Assembly (NCBI GenBank): GCA_963976395.1
Contig: CAXBLG010000001.1
Coordinates: 124,001-188,000 of the forward strand
Direction: 5' to 3'
Length of the DNA: 64,000 nucleotides
DNA from: UBA11612 sp963976395
GTDB lineage: Bacteria; Pseudomonadota; Alphaproteobacteria; Rhodospirillales; Rhodospirillaceae
Shown here piece by piece: positions 51,143-59,915 of this stretch. Position 1 is the first letter of the stretch, and every line of letters starts with the position of its first letter. The notes under the pieces were generated by a model. The model was not told the DNA's origin, made no database searches, and was given only the letters and a program-made list of their open reading frames with translations. The position numbers and the translations under genes were made by a program.

Positions 51143-52144
51143 ATGGCGGACATGCAACGCATCGGTGTTATAGGCGCCGGCGCCTGGGGGACGGCGCTGG
51201 CGACCGTCGCAAGGCGCGCGGGCCGCGATGTCACCCTGTGGGCGTTGGAGCCTGAAGTCACCACGGCGATCAACCGGACGTATTGCAACTCCGTTTATCT
51301 TCCGGACGTGACATTAGATTCGTCTATCACCGCGACCGGCGACCTTGGCCGAGCGGCGGCGGCGGATATTATATTGTTGGTGGTGCCCGCGCAGTTTTTG
51401 CGCGCAAGCTGCAAGAATCTAAGGGCTCATATTAAACCCGGGACCCCGGTTGTGATTTGCGCCAAGGGCATTGAGCGCGGCACTTCGGCGCTGATGACCG
51501 ATGTGGTTGCGGAAACGCTGCCAAAAGCCGCGATGATGGTTTTGTCCGGCCCCACGTTTGCGCGGGAAGTGGCCTCGGGATTGCCGACGGCAATCACGCT
51601 CGCCGCTGCTGACCAAGACCTCGGTCGGCAGGTCGCTGAGGCGCTTAGTTCGACCACGTTCCGCCCCTATTTATCCGACGACGTGACCGGCGCCGAGGTC
51701 GGCGGCGCGGTCAAAAATGTTCTGGCCATTGGCTGCGGCATGGCCGACGGCAAGGGGCTCGGCGCAAACGCGCGCGCGGCGTTGCTTACGCGCGGCCTCG
51801 CCGAGATTGTGCGGTTGTCCGTCGCCCGAGGCGGCCGGGCGGAAACTTTAATGGGGCTTTCGGGTCTCGGCGATCTGGTGCTGACAGCCACGTCTTTGCA
51901 GTCACGCAATTATTCATTGGGGGCGGCTCTCGGCGAGGGCAAAACCCTGGATGAAATTTTGGGCGCCCGCCGCTCAGTCACGGAAGGCGTGACTACGGCG
52001 GAGGCGGTGGTGTCTCTTGCCGCAAAATTGAAGGTGGATATGCCGATTTGTGCGGCCATCGACCAAGTGCTCAATCACGGCGCAGCCATCGACGATATGC
52101 TGAAGGGATTGCTCGACCGTCCCCTCAGAGACGAAGTAGACTAG
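51143..52144 (+). CDS. gpsA: Glycerol-3-phosphate dehydrogenase [NAD(P)+]
   Basis: 333 residues from ATG at 51143. Makes sn-glycerol-3-phosphate for phospholipid synthesis. GVIGAGAWGTALATVARRAG is the NAD loop; FVVPAQFLR-type region VVPAQFLRASCKNL, GPTFAREVASGLPTAITLA, AVKNVLAIGCGMADG with the catalytic Lys, and SGLGDLVLTATS follow. Starts of gpsA and the epimerase are divergent with 118 bp between. Confidence 0.96.
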   Translation: MADMQRIGVIGAGAWGTALATVARRAGRDVTLWALEPEVTTAINRTYCNSVYLPDVTLDSSITATGDLGRAAAADIILLVVPAQFLRASCKNLRAHIKPGTPVVICAKGIERGTSALMTDVVAETLPKAAMMVLSGPTFAREVASGLPTAITLAAADQDLGRQVAEALSSTTFRPYLSDDVTGAEVGGAVKNVLAIGCGMADGKGLGANARAALLTRGLAEIVRLSVARGGRAETLMGLSGLGDLVLTATSLQSRNYSLGAALGEGKTLDEILGARRSVTEGVTTAEAVVSLAAKLKVDMPICAAIDQVLNHGAAIDDMLKGLLDRPLRDEVD

Positions 52145-52147
52145 CTT

Positions 52148-53797
52148 ATGAGTAAACCCGTACGCCTCTACCCTGTTATTCTATCTGGCGGCAGCGGCTC
52201 GCGCTTGTGGCCGTTGTCGCGCGAGGAACTGCCCAAGCAACTCCAGCCCTTGATGTCAGACCGCAGCCTGCTGCAGGAAACGGTTCTGCGTCTCGGCGCG
52301 ATGCCGCGCGGTGCGCGGTTTTCGGTCGAAGCGCCGATCATCGTTTGCAACGAGGCGCACAGGTTCATTGTCGCCGAGCAACTGCGCGCGGTGAATGTCG
52401 TACCCAAGGCCATAGTGATTGAGCCCGTGGGGCGCAATACGGCGCCTGCAGCTTGCGTGGCGGCACTGCTGCTTGAAAAAGAACCTGACGCGCTGATGTT
52501 CATCATGCCGTCCGATCACTTGGTGCGTAAGCCTGAAGCCTTCCGCATCGCTGTGGCGAACGCGGTGCCGGTGGCGCAGGACGGACATATGGTGACGTTT
52601 GGCATTCAGCCGACCACGCCGTCCACGGCGTATGGATATATCAAGCGTGGGGACGCGCTGCCCAAGGCGAGCGATTTATTCTCAGTCGAACGGTTTGTTG
52701 AAAAGCCGGATTCGGCAACCGCGGCCAAGTTGCTTAAGGCGGGTGGTCACTACTGGAACGGCGGCATTTTCATGTGCTCAGTCGGTCTTTATCTCTCGGA
52801 GCTTGAACGGAACGAGCCGGAGATCGGCCCGGGCTGCCGCGCGGCACTGAGGAAGGGCGAAGACGATTTATTCTTTTTCCGGCTTGATGCGGAAACGTTC
52901 GCCAAGGTTCCGGCGCAATCCATCGACTACGGCATTATGGAACGCACCGACAAAGCTGCTGTGGTGCCGGTGAATATGGGCTGGTCCGACGTCGGCTCAT
53001 GGAGCGCGCTGCACGCAGAGTCTGAAAAGGACGTGGCGGGCAATACGATTCTCGGCGACGTAGTGGCTGTGAACACTTCAGGGACTTACGTACGCAGCGA
53101 GAAACAGCTCACCGCCGTCATCGGCGTGAAGGACATTGTTGTTGTGGTCACCGCCGATGCGGTGTTGGTTGTCGACAAGGCCCACGATCAGGACGTGAAA
53201 AAAATTGTGGAGCGGTTGAAAGCCGAAGGTCGGCCCGAAGCAACGGCACAAGCTCGCACCTACCGCCCTTGGGGTTGGTTCGAAACCATGGATGAAGGCC
53301 CGCGATTCAAGGTCAAACGCATCTGCGTGAAACCCGGGGCGCAACTCTCGCTGCAAAAACACTGGCACCGCAGCGAGCACTGGGTGGTCGTCACGGGCAC
53401 GGCGGTCGTGACTAACGACAACAAAGAGTTCATTTTGCGCGAGAACGAGTCCACATTCATTCCGGCTGGCACCATTCACCGTCTTGCCAATCCCGGGCAG
53501 GTTGATCTGCACATGATCGAAGTGCAGTCCGGTGAATACGTGGGCGAGGACGATATCGTACGCATCACTGATGAATACGGCCGTAGCGCGGGGGCGAGTT
53601 CCGGGCCGCGGACAAAGGCCAAAGCGAAGAAAAAATCGAAATCCAAAACAAAAAATGACTCGCCGGTGGGATCGCGCCGCAAAGCCGACCCCAAGGCGGC
53701 GGTCCAGCGCAGCGCGCGCCGTCGCGTGGTGCGGCCGGCAACGAAGACCGCATCAAAAAAACCATCCCCCAAAAAGCCACCGCGTAAAGGCGGCTGA
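52148..53797 (+). CDS. Mannose-1-P guanylyltransferase / mannose-6-P isomerase with basic tail
   Basis: Bifunctional type II PMI/GMP (CpsB/AlgA/XanB family) supplying GDP-mannose for polysaccharides. 549 residues. Guanylyltransferase: VILSGGSGSRLWPLSREELPKQ, FIMPSDHLV, FVEKPD, YWNGGIFM, IDYGIMERTDKAAVVP. C-terminal cupin isomerase: YRPWGWFETMDEG, CVKPGAQLSLQKHWHRSEHWVV. From about 484 to the end (66 residues) comes a tail with 25 Lys/Arg, two Asp and no Glu, which ordinary members lack. It starts 3 bases after gpsA and is co-transcribed with it. Confidence 0.9.
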   Translation: MSKPVRLYPVILSGGSGSRLWPLSREELPKQLQPLMSDRSLLQETVLRLGAMPRGARFSVEAPIIVCNEAHRFIVAEQLRAVNVVPKAIVIEPVGRNTAPAACVAALLLEKEPDALMFIMPSDHLVRKPEAFRIAVANAVPVAQDGHMVTFGIQPTTPSTAYGYIKRGDALPKASDLFSVERFVEKPDSATAAKLLKAGGHYWNGGIFMCSVGLYLSELERNEPEIGPGCRAALRKGEDDLFFFRLDAETFAKVPAQSIDYGIMERTDKAAVVPVNMGWSDVGSWSALHAESEKDVAGNTILGDVVAVNTSGTYVRSEKQLTAVIGVKDIVVVVTADAVLVVDKAHDQDVKKIVERLKAEGRPEATAQARTYRPWGWFETMDEGPRFKVKRICVKPGAQLSLQKHWHRSEHWVVVTGTAVVTNDNKEFILRENESTFIPAGTIHRLANPGQVDLHMIEVQSGEYVGEDDIVRITDEYGRSAGASSGPRTKAKAKKKSKSKTKNDSPVGSRRKADPKAAVQRSARRRVVRPATKTASKKPSPKKPPRKGG

Positions 53798-53815
53798 ATT
53801 CGTAAGGAGAAAAAA

Positions 53816-54103
53816 ATGCTCGTTGGCATCATGTGTTTTGATAAACCCGGTCATGTTGATTTGCGTATGGAAACACGGGAAGAGCATTTGGAGTGGATTC
53901 AAGGCCCGGCGATTAAACTGAAATATGCTGGCCCGATGCTGTCCGATGACGGTGAATCGTCAATCGGTTCCTTGATTATTGCCGAGTTCGAAGACCTCGC
54001 GACGGCCCGTGCCGTTTTTGCCGAAGACCCCTACAACAAAGTGGGACTGTTCGAGCGTATGGTAATCGTGCCCACTCGCAAGGTGTTCCCGGTCGAGCAA
54101 TAA
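53816..54103 (+). CDS. YciI family protein
   Basis: 95 residues; ATG at 53816 after AAGGAGAAAAAA. YciI-like ferredoxin fold: MLVGIMCFDKPGHVDLRMET, REEHLEWIQ (His conserved in the family), GPMLSDDGESSIGSLIIAEF and ARAVFAEDPYNKVGLFERMVI. Biochemical role generally unknown. In many alphaproteobacteria yciI follows gpsA directly; here the guanylyltransferase gene lies between. Confidence 0.9.
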   Translation: MLVGIMCFDKPGHVDLRMETREEHLEWIQGPAIKLKYAGPMLSDDGESSIGSLIIAEFEDLATARAVFAEDPYNKVGLFERMVIVPTRKVFPVEQ

Positions 54104-54111
54104 GGCGCGCC

Positions 54112-55533
54112 TCAGCCTTCTTGCCACACCTGCGCAAAAAACGAATTGCGCTGGGCTACGTCAGCATAAGTATTCGGATCAATCATGCACGTTGGACACC
54201 AATGTCCGCCGGCCAGCATGAGGTTGGGCGACAGGGTGAAGTCGTGGCCCAGCGCGCAGCGCCATGGCAGTTGCGTGAACGGGGTGCCTATATGGTCGGC
54301 AAGGCAGCGCCCGCCGCGAAATTCAGCAGCGCCCTGCATATCCGAGAGCGCCCATGCCTCGCGCGGCTTTGTTTCATCGTACCCATGGTTCAGAAATGCG
54401 GGCGTAGGCGACGGTTGTGCGAACTCATACCCGTCCCAGTCTGGAATGCGTTCCCACGTTTCGCGAGAACCGAAAAAGGCGTTTATGTGAGCGGTCTCAT
54501 TGTGGGCCATCCAATAGAGCGAACCGCCGGGGGAGTTTGCGAGCGCATGGGTCCGCCGGTAGATGGCGCCCGCCGCTAAGCGCCCCGCCAGTTTGATGTA
54601 AAACGGCGTGTTTTGTTTCACCTCACCAATAAAGTCTTCAATCGACTGACTGCGGAACGGAACCAAAGCCTCGAGCCGGTCTGAATCGGTATACCACTGT
54701 CCGTGAAAATTTCGGGTCGCGAACCAATTGGGACGCAGCACGTTGCGGTAATCGGTGATGCCCATGGCGGCATAGGATTTGGCGAGAAATTCGTGGTTGG
54801 TCACGCGGGAGGCCGCGCCTCCGCCGATGTTGTAGATGCCGCGCCAAAAGGAGTCCGGCACGCCTTCCTCACAAACATTGGCCAGCAACCGGCCTGAATC
54901 CCGCGCTGTTGACCACTCGAACACCCCGTTGAGCGGCGTGTGAAAAATGATGGGATCGAAGGTTTCGTGAAGCCCGAGGTAGGCCATGCCGGTTTGGCGC
55001 AGCGATACCCAATGCTTGAGTCCGGACTCGGCGACAATGGCTTCGGCTTGTGTTTTGCTCACGGCGTACTGGTCGAACAGGCTGATCTTTATCGGGTCGC
55101 CGGCGCGCCCCCAGTGAAGGGGCGCAGCACGGTTTCCGGTCTGCGCCACGCTGCCGATATAGACGAGACGGATGTGGTTGGGGTCCGGCTGGGCCTTGAT
55201 CGCGGCGACAATATTGCGCGCGCCGCCGACATTGACCTTCATTGTCAAATCCGGAAACCGGTCTGCATGCGGCGATACCATGCCGCCGACATGGAGCACG
55301 TAATCGGCCCCGGACACCCCCGCCAGGACGTCCTCGTAACGGGTTAAATCTCCCCACACGATTTCCACACCCGCGGATGCGGCCAACTGCTTGGCCGGTC
55401 GTGTGTTGCGTTCACTCGGAAGAATGAAAACTCTAAGCCTGAAGCGATCAGCGCGCTCTAGAAGATGCCGCACGGCCTCGCTGCCCATATGGCCTGTGGC
55501 GCCGGTCAAAAATATTGTCTTCTTGCTGTTCAT
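54112..55533 (-). CDS. NAD-dependent epimerase/dehydratase with C-terminal zinc-ribbon-like tail
   Basis: 473 residues. N-terminal Rossmann fold with FLTGATGHMGSEAVRHLLE, VIWGDL-type strand, YVLHVGGMVSPHAD, SVAQTG, and YAVSKTQAE as the Tyr-x3-Lys site. The middle (about 240-400) is helical and does not match simple epimerases. The C-terminus has C426, H430, C446 and C449 in WRCALGHDF and GGHWCPTCM, a treble-clef/zinc-ribbon arrangement as in DUF4379-like tails. Substrate unknown. Convergent with the YciI gene, 8 bases apart. Confidence 0.75.
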   Translation of the reverse strand: MNSKKTIFLTGATGHMGSEAVRHLLERADRFRLRVFILPSERNTRPAKQLAASAGVEIVWGDLTRYEDVLAGVSGADYVLHVGGMVSPHADRFPDLTMKVNVGGARNIVAAIKAQPDPNHIRLVYIGSVAQTGNRAAPLHWGRAGDPIKISLFDQYAVSKTQAEAIVAESGLKHWVSLRQTGMAYLGLHETFDPIIFHTPLNGVFEWSTARDSGRLLANVCEEGVPDSFWRGIYNIGGGAASRVTNHEFLAKSYAAMGITDYRNVLRPNWFATRNFHGQWYTDSDRLEALVPFRSQSIEDFIGEVKQNTPFYIKLAGRLAAGAIYRRTHALANSPGGSLYWMAHNETAHINAFFGSRETWERIPDWDGYEFAQPSPTPAFLNHGYDETKPREAWALSDMQGAAEFRGGRCLADHIGTPFTQLPWRCALGHDFTLSPNLMLAGGHWCPTCMIDPNTYADVAQRNSFFAQVWQEG

Positions 55534-55676
55534 GCTGCTGGACCCTTCAATGACCTTCGATACGCGGTAACTACGGCTTCACCACGATCCGGTCATTTAT
55601 AGACGATGCGACAAGGCGTGACTCCGTAAACCGCGCTTGGGTATGATCTGCGGTAAGAAATTGGAGGAGGTATGTT

Positions 55677-57617
55677 ATGTCCGACGGCCAGGTGATCGAC
55701 GTCCCAAAAATGTTCGCCGCAAACACGCTGCTTGATGAGCGCAAGTGTGCAGAAATGCGCGATGATGCAACGAAGGACCGGCTGACCTTTTGGCGCAGCG
55801 CCGGCCAGCGGCTGGAATGGATTACGCCGTACACCCATGTCTGCGACGTTTCGTTCAAAGCCGAAGATTTACACATCAAGTGGTATCAAGACGGCACATT
55901 GAACGCGAGTTTCAACTGCCTCGACCGGCATCTTCAGCAGCGCGGCGCACAAACGGCGATTATCTGGGAAGGCGACGATCCCAAAAACTCAAAGAACATC
56001 ACCTACGCCGAATTGCACGAGGAAACCTGCCGCCTTGCCAATGTGCTGAAGTCGCTGGGCGTGACCAAGGGCGACCGCGTGTGCATCTACATGCCCATGA
56101 TTATCGAGGCGGCAGTGGCGATGCTGGCGTGTACGCGTATCGGCGCGGTCCATTCGGTGGTGTTCGGCGGTTTTGCTCCTCACTCGCTCGCCGACCGCAT
56201 CAATGACTGTGAAGCCAAGATTGTGATCACCGCCGATGAAGGTCGGCGCGGCGGCAAAACCATACCGCTTAAGGCCAATGTGGACGAGGCGTTGAAAACC
56301 GCGCCGTCCGTCCGTCATGTGATCGTCGTCAAAAACACAGAAGCCAAAGTGGCCATGAGTTCGCCGCGCGATGTTTGGTATCACGTCCTCACCGAACGCG
56401 CGCTGGCGTGGTGCGATCCGGTAGAGATGAACGCGGAAGATCCGTTGTTTATCCTCTACACCTCGGGCTCGACCGGAAAACCCAAGGGGGTGCTGCACAC
56501 CACCGGCGGCTATCTTGTTTATGTCTCGATGACCCACGAATACGTGTTCGACTACAAAGATGGCGACGTCTATTGGTGCACGGCCGATGTGGGCTGGGTC
56601 ACGGGCCATAGCTATATCGTCTACGGTCCGCTCGCCAACGGCGCGACGACCCTCATGTTTGAGGGCGTGCCGAACTATCCGGACACTTCAAGATTCTGGC
56701 AGGTGATCGACAAGCACGGGGTGAATATTTTTTACACTGCGCCGACCGCTTTGCGCGCGCTCATGCGTGACGGCGACGCGCCGGTGAAACGCACGTCGCG
56801 CGCAACCTTGCGGCTGCTCGGCAGCGTCGGCGAGCCGATCAATCCCGAAGCGTGGCGGTGGTATCACCGGGTGGTGGGCGACGGTCGCTGTCCCATTGTC
56901 GATACGTGGTGGCAAACGGAAACCGGCGGTATTTTGATCTCGCCCATTCCAGGCGCGACAAAGCTCAAGCCCGGTTCGGCGACATTGCCGTTTTTCGGCA
57001 TTGAACCATGTATCGTCAATTCAGCGGGCGAAGAGCTGGAAGGCGCGTGCAGCGGTAACCTTTGTATCAAATCGTCCTGGCCCGGACAGATGCGCACGGT
57101 TTACGGCGATCATCAGCGCTTTATAGACACCTATTTCACAACCTATCCCGGCAAATATTTTACCGGCGACGGCTGCCGCCGGGACGAGGACGGTTACTAC
57201 TGGATCACAGGGCGGGTGGATGATGTGATCAATGTCTCCGGTCACCGCATGGGCACGGCGGAAGTTGAAAGTTCGTTGGTGGCGCATGAGGCGGTGGCTG
57301 AAGCGGCCGTGGTCGGGTTCCCGCACGATGTGAAGGGTCAGGGCATTTATGCTTATGTCACACTGATCAAGGGCGTTGAGCCTACGGACGAACTGCGCGC
57401 AGAACTCATCGCTTGGGTGGGTAAAGATATTGGTGCGATCGCCAAACCCGATGCGTTGCAATGGTCCCCCGGTCTGCCTAAGACCCGTTCGGGTAAAATC
57501 ATGCGCCGCATTCTGCGTAAGATTGCCGAGAATGAAGTAGACAAGTTGGGAGATACATCAACTCTCGCCGATCCCAGCGTGGTGGAAGACTTGGTAAAAA
57601 ATCGTGCGGTTCGTTAA
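55677..57617 (+). CDS. acs: Acetyl-CoA synthetase
   Basis: AMP-forming acetate:CoA ligase, 646 residues, standard length. ATG at 55677 after a strong GGAGGAGG. YTSGSTGKPKGVLHTTGGYL is the P-loop, DVGWVTGHSYIVYGPL and WWQTETGGILISPIPG follow, and PKTRSGKIMRRILRKI carries the regulatory Lys acetylated by Pat-type enzymes. Allows growth on acetate and re-uses acetate overflow. Directly abuts the convergent LysR gene. Confidence 0.97.
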   Translation: MSDGQVIDVPKMFAANTLLDERKCAEMRDDATKDRLTFWRSAGQRLEWITPYTHVCDVSFKAEDLHIKWYQDGTLNASFNCLDRHLQQRGAQTAIIWEGDDPKNSKNITYAELHEETCRLANVLKSLGVTKGDRVCIYMPMIIEAAVAMLACTRIGAVHSVVFGGFAPHSLADRINDCEAKIVITADEGRRGGKTIPLKANVDEALKTAPSVRHVIVVKNTEAKVAMSSPRDVWYHVLTERALAWCDPVEMNAEDPLFILYTSGSTGKPKGVLHTTGGYLVYVSMTHEYVFDYKDGDVYWCTADVGWVTGHSYIVYGPLANGATTLMFEGVPNYPDTSRFWQVIDKHGVNIFYTAPTALRALMRDGDAPVKRTSRATLRLLGSVGEPINPEAWRWYHRVVGDGRCPIVDTWWQTETGGILISPIPGATKLKPGSATLPFFGIEPCIVNSAGEELEGACSGNLCIKSSWPGQMRTVYGDHQRFIDTYFTTYPGKYFTGDGCRRDEDGYYWITGRVDDVINVSGHRMGTAEVESSLVAHEAVAEAAVVGFPHDVKGQGIYAYVTLIKGVEPTDELRAELIAWVGKDIGAIAKPDALQWSPGLPKTRSGKIMRRILRKIAENEVDKLGDTSTLADPSVVEDLVKNRAVR

Positions 57618-58568
57618 TCAAGACCTCGTTTTACGGCTTAGATTGGCTAATTTACCGCTGCCGAAATTCGTCGGGCAGGATTTTAGACGGGTGCGCAAAT
57701 CCTCCACCAACCATCGGCCCGCACGGCCTGGAGGATGGGTGATTTCATGCACCACATGGATGGGTAAGGACCAGGGGCCGTCTTGCTTCAACCGCAACTG
57801 TTTCAGTTTGCCAGCCGCAATATAATGATTCACGAGATGCAACGGCATATTGCACCAACCAAAGCCGCCCAAAAGATACTCAAGGCGTGTGCTTAGATCG
57901 GCAAAACGCCATATGCGATGACTGATAATACCGCCCGTAAATCCTGCCGTGATTTGTGTCCGGTCAATGAGGACAAGTTGTACTTGTTCTTCTAATACCT
58001 CACGAGGGATCGCGCCTTTTATCTTCGCCAAAGGATGATCTGCTGCCGCGATGGGCACCATAGCAATAGAGGTCAGGAAGTCTGTGGTTATGCCTTCGGC
58101 CCGCACCGCACGCGGGGTATAAAGTCCGAGACGCGCGGCACCGTCTCGCAACCGTTGCTCAGCGCCGCCTAATCCTTCCGTAAATACAGTGACCGGTAAG
58201 TGCTGAAAGGCTTTGCTGAGCGATTTCAAACTTTGCATGAGCAGATCGTTTGGAAAGAACGCATCTACCGCGAGTGTCAGCTCGGGCTCAATATCGGACG
58301 CAATGCGGCTTGCACGCGCCCGCAGCGCTTCGGCACTTTTAACAAGTTTTTGCGCATCAGTTAGCAAAGCACGGCCGGCGTCGGTTAGGGCCGGCGCCTT
58401 GCCGCTGCGGTCGAACAGCGCAACCTCAAGCGTTGCTTCCAAAGCTTGAATAGTCTGGCTTACGGCAGACTGAACGCGCTGTAGCTGGCGGCCCGCCGCC
58501 GAAAAACTTCCCGTCTCGGCGACGGCAATCAGAGTGCGAAGCTGGTCCAATGTCAGGCGATCAAGCAT
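57618..58568 (-). CDS. LysR-type transcriptional regulator
   Basis: 316 residues. N-terminal winged HTH LDQLRTLIAVAETGSFSAAG and RVQSAVSQTIQALE, then the two-lobed effector domain (ELTLAVDAFFPNDLLMQSL...). Divergent from azoR, with a palindromic operator between them, so it probably controls azoR and itself in response to a quinone- or azo-like inducer (inference). Confidence 0.92.
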   Translation of the reverse strand: MLDRLTLDQLRTLIAVAETGSFSAAGRQLQRVQSAVSQTIQALEATLEVALFDRSGKAPALTDAGRALLTDAQKLVKSAEALRARASRIASDIEPELTLAVDAFFPNDLLMQSLKSLSKAFQHLPVTVFTEGLGGAEQRLRDGAARLGLYTPRAVRAEGITTDFLTSIAMVPIAAADHPLAKIKGAIPREVLEEQVQLVLIDRTQITAGFTGGIISHRIWRFADLSTRLEYLLGGFGWCNMPLHLVNHYIAAGKLKQLRLKQDGPWSLPIHVVHEITHPPGRAGRWLVEDLRTRLKSCPTNFGSGKLANLSRKTRS

Positions 58569-58583
58569 TCATAATCCATCATA

Positions 58584-58608
58584 AATAGTGATATATAATA
58601 TCACTATT
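58584..58608. promoter_or_regulatory. LysR operator: 10-bp inverted repeat containing TATAAT
   Basis: AATAGTGATA (58584-58593) and TATCACTATT (58599-58608) are perfectly complementary around the spacer TATAA. It fits the T-N11-A pattern of LysR boxes. The sequence 58594-58599 reads TATAAT on the plus strand, so a -10 element for azoR could be embedded in the operator, though no good -35 is seen. It begins 15 bp before the LysR start and lies 87 bp before azoR. Confidence 0.8.
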
Positions 58609-58694
58609 ATGCCGGTTTTAATGATAGCTTGAAAAGCGCAATCTCTTGCTCATGACGCAGCGGCCACGCTGTACCCACGAACAGGAGAAAAGCA

Positions 58695-59324
58695 ATGCGC
58701 AACATCTTAGTCATCACATCAAGCCTTATGGGCGAACGTTCAAAGTCCAGCCAAGTCGCAACAGAATTAGTGACAACTCTGCGTCGCGTCGGAGTGACCG
58801 GATCGGTTAAAGAGCGTGCGCTGACACCCGAAAATATGCCGCATCTTAGCCTCGAAACTCTTGGGGCTTTGGGCGCAGCGGCGGATCAGCGAAGCGTCGT
58901 CCAACAGAGCAAAGTAGATTTTGCCGATAGTCTTATTGAAGAAGTTGAAAATGCCGACGTCGTTGTGCTTGCGGCCCCTATGTACAACTTTACAATCCCG
59001 ACCACGCTGAAAGCCTGGCTTGATCACGTGGCCCGTGCAGGGCGCACGTTTCGCTACAATGAAAAAGGCCAGCCTATTGGCTTACTGAAGAATAAGAAGG
59101 TCTATGCGGTGATTAGTCGAGGCGGCTATTACGGCAGCGATGATCCGATCGGTGTCGGAGATTTTCAAGAAAGTTATCTACGGCATATGTTGCGATTTAT
59201 CGGCCTCGAAGACGTAACGTTCATCCACATTGAAGGCCAAGCGGTTGGGGACGAGGCGGCAGCAAAGGGCGTAGCCTTAGCGCGCGGTGAGGTTCAAGAG
59301 GCAGTTGTCGCCGCAGCAGCATAA
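58695..59324 (+). CDS. azoR: FMN-dependent NADH-azoreductase
   Basis: 209 residues of the AzoR flavodoxin-like family, reducing quinones and azo compounds with NADH. MRNILVITSSLMGERSKSSQ is the FMN phosphate loop; PMYNFTIPTTLKAWLDHVAR with AGRTFRYNEKG and SRGGYYG are the hallmark segments. AGGAG precedes the ATG. Divergent from the LysR gene. Confidence 0.92.
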   Translation: MRNILVITSSLMGERSKSSQVATELVTTLRRVGVTGSVKERALTPENMPHLSLETLGALGAAADQRSVVQQSKVDFADSLIEEVENADVVVLAAPMYNFTIPTTLKAWLDHVARAGRTFRYNEKGQPIGLLKNKKVYAVISRGGYYGSDDPIGVGDFQESYLRHMLRFIGLEDVTFIHIEGQAVGDEAAAKGVALARGEVQEAVVAAAA

Positions 59325-59332
59325 ACCTAGGT

Positions 59333-59362
59333 TGAGGCGCGTGTAGATGCGCGCCTCATTTT
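59333..59362 (+). terminator. Terminator after azoR
   Basis: TGAGGCGCG (59333-59341) pairs with CGCGCCTCA (59350-59358), loop of 8, followed by TTTT. It starts 8 bases after the azoR stop codon and lies between azoR and the convergent CxxCH gene. Confidence 0.85.
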
Positions 59363-59369
59363 AGGCCGC

Positions 59370-59906
59370 CTATTTTTTGATCGTGCGACTCAACAAAAGA
59401 ATCACATCGCCAAGGGCGGAATCGTCTCCGTTCGAGGCGTTGCCGGCGGCGTACACCGTAACCGTCGCAGAGTCTTCGGGCGCTGTCCATGTGACGGACC
59501 ACGCCGCCGTGTGGTTTTCAACGAACGGTGCGCCGTTCTCACTGTGCTGGGCGAAGATCACGCCGCTCTTAGGGTCGGCCGCAATTTTCACGCTCTCGCC
59601 TGCCGCAAGGTCACCGGCCTGGGTGCCGGTTTCACCCCGCACGGACATCTGAAAACCGGCGCGTTTCATATCGGGATGGGTCAGGTGAAGAGTCAGGGCA
59701 TAAGTATGGCCGGGCTCGAAGCGGGCTGGAAATCCCTCAACCGAAATCGAGCCCGCAGCGGCTAGGCTTTCGTCGTGAACGTGACATTCGCGGCAGGTGA
59801 AGTCGCCGCCGCCATCTCGGTCCGCCACCGGCCCGTCCACATAGGCGGACGCGGCGCTCGGCAAACACAGACTCAGTCCACCCAGCGCCGCGCGTAGAAT
59901 GTGCAT
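59370..59906 (-). CDS. Exported CxxCH protein with Reeler-like domain
   Basis: 178 residues from ATG at 59906. Signal peptide MHILRAALGGLSLCLPSAAS ends near AYVDG. One c-type haem motif, C38-R-E-C41-H42 (FTCRECHVHDE), then a beta-rich part (FPARFEPGHTYALTLHLTHP, MKRAGFQMSVRG, AWSVTWTAPE, VTVYAAGNASNGDDSALGD) that resembles the Reeler/choice-of-anchor V domain. Likely a periplasmic monohaem protein. 9 bases after the Vgb-like gene, so one operon. Function unknown. Confidence 0.7.
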   Translation of the reverse strand: MHILRAALGGLSLCLPSAASAYVDGPVADRDGGGDFTCRECHVHDESLAAAGSISVEGFPARFEPGHTYALTLHLTHPDMKRAGFQMSVRGETGTQAGDLAAGESVKIAADPKSGVIFAQHSENGAPFVENHTAAWSVTWTAPEDSATVTVYAAGNASNGDDSALGDVILLLSRTIKK

Positions 59907-59915
59907 CAACAGGAT

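Noticed and set aside
55571..55879. Minus-strand frame of 102 codons upstream of acs
   Set aside because: Overlaps the acs start region and matches no family; it is a shadow.
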